DNA from: Acetobacteraceae bacterium
Lineage (GTDB): Bacteria; Pseudomonadota; Alphaproteobacteria; Acetobacterales; Acetobacteraceae
Length of the DNA stretch: 34,121 bases
NCBI GenBank assembly: GCA_027326105.1
Contig: DAHWFB010000013.1
Span: forward strand, 1-34,121
Direction: 5' to 3'
Made by a program: the position numbers and the translations under genes. The notes beneath the pieces were generated by a model. The model was not told where the DNA came from and ran no database searches. It saw nothing but the letters and a program-made list of their open reading frames with translations. The first letter of the stretch is position 1; every line of letters starts with the position of its first letter. Shown here one piece after another: positions 29,579-34,121 of the stretch.

Positions 29579-30349
29579 ATGAGAGACAGCAACGGCCCCC
29601 TGGAAGAGGCGATCGAGACGGCCGGGCTCTTCGCCGGCGTCTCGGCCGAGGGAATGCGCAGGCTGCGCGCCGCCGCGGTGGTGCAGATCGCCCCCGTCGG
29701 GGTGATCCTGTTCGAGCAGGGCGACCTGCCGAGCTTTCAGAGCGTCGTGCTCGGCGGTGGCGTGCATCTGCTCGGCCGCTCGCCGAGCGGGCACGAGGTG
29801 GTGCTCGCCCTCGCCGAGGCACCCGAGCCGCTGCTGCCCGCATCCGTGCTCGCCGAGACGCCCTACCTCGCCCGCGCCCGCGCCGTCGAGGCGGCGCGGG
29901 TCCTGATGGTGCAGGCGGACGTCTTCCGCGCCCTGGCCACCGAAGAGGCAGCACTCGCCCAGGCGCTCCTGCTCGTGCTCTCGCGGCAGTTCCGCTGCAT
30001 GGTCCGCCAGATCCGCACCCTCAAGCTGCGCAACACCACCGAGCGGGTGGCGGCGTATCTGCTCCGCCTCTCCCGCCGCCACGGCGGGACGCAACGATTG
30101 AGCCTGCCCTACGAGAAGGGGCTGATCGCCTCCGAACTCGGCATGACGCGGGAGAGCTTCTCGCGCGTGCTCGCGACCCTGCAGGAGCGGGCGATCGCGG
30201 TGCACGGCCAGAGCATCGAAATTCGCGACCCCGAGAGCCTGCGCGAACTGAGCGCGCCCGACCCGCTGACCGACCGTGATCCCGCCCTCGCGCTGCCGCA
30301 CGCGACCCTCCCGCCCCGCCCCGCCGCGTTGCACGACCGCCGCCACTGA
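29579..30349 (+). CDS. Crp/Fnr family transcriptional regulator
   Basis: A 256-residue regulator with an N-terminal cyclic-nucleotide-binding-like beta barrel (about residues 10-125). A dimerisation helix (LLVLSRQFRCMVRQIRTLK) follows, then a winged helix-turn-helix reading LPYEKGLIASELGMTRESFS and RVLATLQE. No Fnr-type N-terminal cysteines are present, so it does not sense oxygen through an Fe-S cluster in the Fnr way. The region RNTTERVAAYLLRLS is typical of the FixK/Dnr-like branch. The ATG at 29579 has GGAG about ten bases upstream; an in-frame ATG at 29552 has none. The C-terminal 30 residues are Pro-rich and unconserved. The signal and target genes are unknown. Confidence 0.85.
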   Translation: MRDSNGPLEEAIETAGLFAGVSAEGMRRLRAAAVVQIAPVGVILFEQGDLPSFQSVVLGGGVHLLGRSPSGHEVVLALAEAPEPLLPASVLAETPYLARARAVEAARVLMVQADVFRALATEEAALAQALLLVLSRQFRCMVRQIRTLKLRNTTERVAAYLLRLSRRHGGTQRLSLPYEKGLIASELGMTRESFSRVLATLQERAIAVHGQSIEIRDPESLRELSAPDPLTDRDPALALPHATLPPRPAALHDRRH

Positions 30350-30363
30350 ACCGCTTTCCAACC

Positions 30364-31488
30364 TCACAGCAGGGCGAGCTGTCCCTCCGCCGCCGCGCGC
30401 GTGAGGACGGGTGGGCGGAACTGGCCGGGGTCGAGCGCCACCCTGCCCTCCGCCAGCCCCTGCGCCCGCGCCGCGCGGGCGAAGCGCTGCGCCAGGAGAT
30501 CGGCCACCGGCCCCGTCCCCCGGAAACGGGCGCCGAAGCCGCTCTCGTTCAGCGCCCCCGCCCGCGTCTGGCGGATGAGCGAAAGCACATGCGCGGCACG
30601 GGCCGGAAACTCCGCTTCCAGCCATGCGCGGAACAGTTCCGCAACCTCGTGCGGCAGGCGCAGCAGGATGTAGGATGCCCATCCCGCCCCCGCACCGGCC
30701 GCCGCGGCGAGAATGCGCTCGAGCTCGGCATCGTTGAGCCCGGGGATCATCGGCGCCGCCAGCACGCCCACCGGAACCCCCGCCCGCGCCAACGCCCGCA
30801 TCGCTTCCAGCCGCCGCGCCGGGGCGGCGGCGCGCGGTTCCATCCGGCGGGCGAGGTCGCCGTCCAGGGTGGTGAGCGAAATATCCACCCGCACCAGCCG
30901 CCGCGCCGCCAGCCGCGCCAGAATGTCGAGATCGGCCAGGATCGAGGCCGACTTGGTGACGATGCCGACGGGATGGCCGCAGCGCTCCAGCACCTCCAGC
31001 ACCGCGCGGGTCAGCTTCAACTGCCGCTCGATCGGCTGGTAGGGGTCGGTGTTCGAGCCCAGCACGAGCGGCGCCGCCCGATAGCCCGGCTTGGCGAGTT
31101 CCTTTTCCAGCAGGCTCGCCACCTCGGGCTTGAACACCAGCCGGGTCTCGAACTCGAGGCCGGGCGAATAGCCGAGCCAGGCATGGGTCGGCCGCGCGTA
31201 GCAGTAGATGCAGCCGTGCTCGCAACCGCGATAGGGGTTCACCGCCCGATCGAAGCCGAGATCAGGGCTCTCGTTCCAGCTGATGACCGACCGGGTCCGG
31301 TCCCGGATCAGGCTGGTGGCGAGCCGCGGCACCTCCTCCTCCGGCCAATCCGCCGCTTCCGCTTCGCGATGGAGGGTCTCGAACCGCACCGGCGGGTTGC
31401 CCAGCGCCCCGCGGCCCTTCGGCCGCGCGGTGGGGGCGCTGCACCCGGGCGGAAGATCGGGCTTGGCAGGGGAGAGCAGGTGGCGCAT
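30364..31488 (-). CDS. PA0069-family radical SAM protein
   Basis: A 374-residue radical SAM protein of the spore-photoproduct-lyase-like group often labelled PA0069 or Rv2578c. The cluster motif is RGCEHGCIYCYARPTHAWLG (CxxxCxxC). Downstream are LGSNTDPYQPIERQLKLTRA, VGIVTKSASILADLDIL and VRVDISLTTLDGDLARRMEP, and then VLAAPMIPGLND. The N-terminal GNPPVRFETL and the C-terminal NESGFGARFRG are also typical. These proteins are widespread in proteobacteria but have no established reaction; DNA or nucleotide repair has been suggested by similarity to SPL. The ATG at 31488 follows GAGGG. It is convergent with the Crp/Fnr gene and divergent from the glycosyltransferase gene. Confidence 0.88.
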   Translation of the reverse strand: MRHLLSPAKPDLPPGCSAPTARPKGRGALGNPPVRFETLHREAEAADWPEEEVPRLATSLIRDRTRSVISWNESPDLGFDRAVNPYRGCEHGCIYCYARPTHAWLGYSPGLEFETRLVFKPEVASLLEKELAKPGYRAAPLVLGSNTDPYQPIERQLKLTRAVLEVLERCGHPVGIVTKSASILADLDILARLAARRLVRVDISLTTLDGDLARRMEPRAAAPARRLEAMRALARAGVPVGVLAAPMIPGLNDAELERILAAAAGAGAGWASYILLRLPHEVAELFRAWLEAEFPARAAHVLSLIRQTRAGALNESGFGARFRGTGPVADLLAQRFARAARAQGLAEGRVALDPGQFRPPVLTRAAAEGQLALL

Positions 31489-31553
31489 GCTTCCGTTCCC
31501 TCTTCGTTCGTTCCCTTTTTGTCAGGAATAGCGACATCGATCAAGAACAAAAA
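31489..31553. promoter_or_regulatory. Short divergent promoter region between radical SAM and glycosyltransferase genes
   Basis: A 65-bp gap that is clearly less GC-rich than its surroundings. CGTTCCCT occurs twice (from about 31495 and 31509), giving a direct repeat, followed by a T-run and an A-rich patch before the glycosyltransferase start. It probably contains overlapping promoters, but no consensus pair is convincing. Confidence 0.4.
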
Positions 31554-32252
31554 TTGAACCATCTCTCGGTGGTGCTGCCCGCGCTCGACGCCGCCGCGAG
31601 CCTGCCGGCGACGCTCGCCGCCCTCGGCGCCGCGGCCGGCGAGATCCTCGTCGCCGACGGCGGCAGCCACGACGAAACCCCTGCCATCGCGGCCCGGTTC
31701 GGAGCGCGGGTGATCGCCGCGCCGCGCGGGCGCGGGCCGCAACTCGCCGCCGGCATCGCAGCCGCACACGGCGACTGGCTGCTGCTGCTGCACGCCGATA
31801 CCGTGCTCGCCCCAGGCTGGGCCGCGGCCGTCCGCGCGGCGATGGGCGAGCCCGGCCGCGCCGCCTATTTCCGCTTCGCCCTGGCCAGCGCCGACCCCCG
31901 CGCCCGCCGGCTCGAACGCGCCGTCGCCTGGCGCTGCCGCCGCCTCGCCCTGCCCTATGGCGACCAGGGGCTGCTGATCTCCCGCGCCCTGCTCGAGGCC
32001 GTCGGCGGAATGCGGCCCTTGGTGCTGATGGAGGATGTCGATCTGGTCCGCCGCCTCGGGCGCCGGCGCCTGCGCCCCCTGCCGGTTGCCGCCGTCACCA
32101 GCGCGCAGCGCTGGGAGCGCGAGGGCTACCTTCGGCGTTCGCTGCGCAACCTCGGCTGCCTGCTGCTCTGGCGGCTCGGCCTGCCGCCGGACCGGATCGC
32201 GCCCTTCTATCGCGGGCCGGTTCAGAAGGCGCGCAGCAGCCGCTCGAGGTAG
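31554..32252 (+). CDS. TIGR04283-type family 2 glycosyltransferase
   Basis: A 232-residue GT-A glycosyltransferase resembling the TIGR04283 family, annotated by association with arsenosugar biosynthesis. It begins LSVVLPALDAAASLPATLAA, has the nucleotide-binding ILVADGGSHDET, the metal-binding LLLLHADTVLAPGW, and the acceptor region YGDQGLLISRALLEAVGGMR followed by PLVLMEDVDLVRRL. TSAQRWEREGYLRRSLRN is a family signature. No arsenic genes are nearby, so the sugar and acceptor are open. The only in-frame start upstream of the first strand is a TTG at 31554 with a weak ribosome binding site, so the start is uncertain. The 3' end overlaps the converging gene by 31 bases. Confidence 0.82.
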   Translation: MNHLSVVLPALDAAASLPATLAALGAAAGEILVADGGSHDETPAIAARFGARVIAAPRGRGPQLAAGIAAAHGDWLLLLHADTVLAPGWAAAVRAAMGEPGRAAYFRFALASADPRARRLERAVAWRCRRLALPYGDQGLLISRALLEAVGGMRPLVLMEDVDLVRRLGRRRLRPLPVAAVTSAQRWEREGYLRRSLRNLGCLLLWRLGLPPDRIAPFYRGPVQKARSSRSR

Positions 32253-34121
32253 GCGCGCTCGGCCGGCGAAAGGTTGGGGTCCGCGCTGCGCTGGCGCAGC
32301 CTGCGCGCAATGGCGCGGATGGTGGTTTTCGACATGCCGGCGGGAATGCGCACGCTGTTGCTCTCGTCCAGGCCGCGCCCGTTGGCCCCGCTCTGCCGGC
32401 CCAGCGGATCCTGCCCCGGGCTGCGCCCTCCGGGCGTCGAACGCCCGTTGCCGCCCTGGCCGATCAGCGCCTGCCCGCCCTGCCCCATCTTGCCGGCCAT
32501 CGCCTGCGCCATGCTCTTGCCGCCCTGCTGCAACGCGGCGAGCGCCCGCTTCTCGGCTTCGGCGGCGGCCGAATCCTGCCCGCGCCCGAGCGCCTTCGCG
32601 GCCTGCCCCATGGCGGCGGCCGCCGCGGTGAGACCGGGCGGCACCTTCCCCGCGAGCGCGCCGAAGCGCTGCGCCAGATCCCCGGTCGCCTGCCGCAGCG
32701 CGCCCTGCACCGCCCGGTCCCGTGCGCGGGCAGCGGCGGCCGCCTGGGGGGCGAACATCATGCCACCCACCCGGCGCTGCGCCCGGTCGATCAGCCCCGC
32801 CTCGCGCTTGACCAGATCTTGCAGCGCCGCCATCTGCCGCCGCGCGCGCCGCGCCATCGCCTGCATCGCCTTCGAAGGCGGGCGCGCCAGTCGGGCGCGG
32901 TCGAGTTCGCGCAGCATTTTTTGCAGCCGGGCGAAATCCCGCTGCGCGGCCGCCATCCTTCCGGCCGCGAGATCCTGGCGCATGCGCTGGGCGAGCTTGG
33001 CGAGCGCGCTCGCCGCCAGCCGCCGCGCCCCGGGGCTCCGCGGAAGCGGCGCATGCCGGCCCCGCAACTGCCGCGCGATCGCGGCGAGATGGCGCGCGAG
33101 CGCCCGCTCCAGCGCCCGGGTCAGCCGCGCGACCGTCCGGGGGTCGGGCGGTTTCGCCGCCATCGCCTTCGCCAGTGCCCGCTCCGCCCGCCGCAACGCC
33201 GCCGCGGTGCGGGCGAGCGGCCCCTGCTCCACCGCGAGCGCAACCGCCCACAGCCGCCCCTCCGCCTCCCGCGCCGCCGGCGGGCTCGCGTCGACCCGCA
33301 GCAGCGAAGCGGTGGCGCGCAGCGTCAGATAGATGCCGAGATCGCCATGGAAGGCGGCGTGATCGGCGGCGAGCGCGTCGAGCCGCGCCGCGGGCACCGC
33401 CCGCGCCGACGGATCCCGCACCAGCCGCTTGCGCACCGCGATCAGCGCGCGGGCGAACGGGTTGCGGAAGCGCCGCTCGGGCAGGCGCACGACGACCGTC
33501 GCACTGCGCCCCACCTGCCCGGGCGCATCACGCGCCGCCAGCCGCACCGCGACCCGCAGACCGGCGAACCGCCGCGCCGTGAGATCGACCACCGCGACCC
33601 CGCGGGCCGCGCGCGGGCTGGATCCGGGCAGCGGGATGGCAACGCCGAGCGCGGCCGCGGACGGGCGCACCACCAGCCGCATCCGCGCCGCGAGGGAGAC
33701 CACCCCGTAATCGTCCGCGACCCGCCAGGGCAGCCGCACCGCCCCGCCCGGGGTGGTGGTGGGCGGGCCGGTGAAGGCGGCAACCGGGGGTGCATCCGCG
33801 ATGACGGAAACACTCCAGCGCCCCCGCGCCGCACCATCGCGCGCCAGCACCAGCCGCCCCCCCGCGACGAGCTGCAACCCGGCGCGGAAGCTGCCCGGCG
33901 CGATCTCCCGGAACGGCACCACCCGCCCGCCGAAGCGAAGCCGTGGCGCGCCCGCCCCGCCGCTCACGCTCACCGCCAGGGCGGAGCCGGCGGGAACGCT
34001 GACGGCGGGGTGGCCACGATCGAGCAGCAGGGGCGCGAGCCCGGTATAGGCGGGCGGCGTGATCCAGGCCGCGACCCGCGAAGGCAGCGCCGGCGCGGCC
34101 GCGGGAAGCTCCGGGCGCAGC
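32222..34121 (-). CDS. TIGR02302/DUF4175 family protein, N-terminus cut off by window edge
   Basis: The visible 632 residues are the C-terminal part of a large alphaproteobacterial TIGR02302 (DUF4175) protein. The frame stays open to the right edge. At that edge it reads AAWITPPAYTGLAPLLLDRG and a VPAGSALAV segment, as in the periplasmic part of this family. A long Ala/Arg/Gln-rich helical region (about 33,250-32,600) with probable coiled coils follows. The family ending has DPLGRQSGANGRGLDESNS, then VRIPAGMSKTTIRAIARRLR and ERAYLERLLRAF. Full-length members have N-terminal membrane helices, which would lie outside the window. The function is unknown; the family is typically membrane-anchored. 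An internal GTG at 33973 is not the true start. Confidence 0.87.
   Translation of the reverse strand, partial: LRPELPAAAPALPSRVAAWITPPAYTGLAPLLLDRGHPAVSVPAGSALAVSVSGGAGAPRLRFGGRVVPFREIAPGSFRAGLQLVAGGRLVLARDGAARGRWSVSVIADAPPVAAFTGPPTTTPGGAVRLPWRVADDYGVVSLAARMRLVVRPSAAALGVAIPLPGSSPRAARGVAVVDLTARRFAGLRVAVRLAARDAPGQVGRSATVVVRLPERRFRNPFARALIAVRKRLVRDPSARAVPAARLDALAADHAAFHGDLGIYLTLRATASLLRVDASPPAAREAEGRLWAVALAVEQGPLARTAAALRRAERALAKAMAAKPPDPRTVARLTRALERALARHLAAIARQLRGRHAPLPRSPGARRLAASALAKLAQRMRQDLAAGRMAAAQRDFARLQKMLRELDRARLARPPSKAMQAMARRARRQMAALQDLVKREAGLIDRAQRRVGGMMFAPQAAAAARARDRAVQGALRQATGDLAQRFGALAGKVPPGLTAAAAAMGQAAKALGRGQDSAAAEAEKRALAALQQGGKSMAQAMAGKMGQGGQALIGQGGNGRSTPGGRSPGQDPLGRQSGANGRGLDESNSVRIPAGMSKTTIRAIARRLRQRSADPNLSPAERAYLERLLRAF

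Noticed and set aside
31554-32252. Arsenosugar biosynthesis locus
   Set aside because: Only one gene of that annotation is present; there is no ArsM, ArsS or arsenic regulator in the window.

Overview
This 34.1 kb window is chromosomal DNA from a very GC-rich alphaproteobacterium. Several things point there: a TIGR02302/DUF4175 family protein, a tRNA-Gln(CUG) of alphaproteobacterial type, a ROSE-type heat-shock leader in front of an hsp20 gene, and an rlmE-ppx pair. The metabolic content and base composition suggest Rhodospirillales, perhaps Acetobacteraceae, but that placement is inference. I saw no insertion sequence, prophage, CRISPR array or rRNA gene. Genes are tightly packed, and many start codons overlap the preceding stop as ATGA or GTGA.

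Layout, left to right. 1-1298 (minus): ppx/gppA-type phosphatase translationally coupled to rlmE, which runs off the left edge. 1391-1464: tRNA-Gln(CUG). 1726-6200 (minus): a lactate-utilisation operon lutA-lutB-lutC-lldP, with a divergent FadR-type regulator (6435-7208) and palindromic operator-like DNA between them. 7234-10697: a C4 sugar-acid module of a 3-oxo-tetronate kinase (otnK) and a threonate-type dehydrogenase (ltnD-like), plus a divergent second beta-hydroxyacid dehydrogenase. 10737-16624 (minus): nfu-like Fe-S scaffold, a 1292-residue multidomain glycosyltransferase, a GST and an FAH-family hydrolase, closely spaced.

16779-20977 (plus): a four-gene row of ATP-grasp ligase, M24-fold protein without the usual metal ligands, DhnA/FbaB-like aldolase and PfkB kinase. 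This row looks like an uncharacterised sugar-acid or small-molecule pathway. 20984-25569 (minus): MFS transporter, a metallophosphoesterase-radical SAM fusion and a NhaD/CitMHS-type ion transporter, probably one operon. 25926-28186 (plus): a DUF445 membrane protein, rpmE (L31), then hsp20 with a sigma-32-like promoter, a ROSE-type RNA thermometer and a strong terminator. A 5 x 13 bp minisatellite follows. 28365-30349: AGE-family epimerase and a Crp/Fnr regulator. 30364-34121: PA0069-type radical SAM protein (minus), a TIGR04283-type glycosyltransferase (plus) and a truncated TIGR02302 protein (minus) running off the right edge.

Most individual genes belong to recognisable families. The least explained parts are the 16.8-21.0 kb cassette, the 21.0-25.6 kb operon with its phosphoesterase-radical SAM fusion, and the giant glycosyltransferase fused to a WbsX/GH99-like domain.
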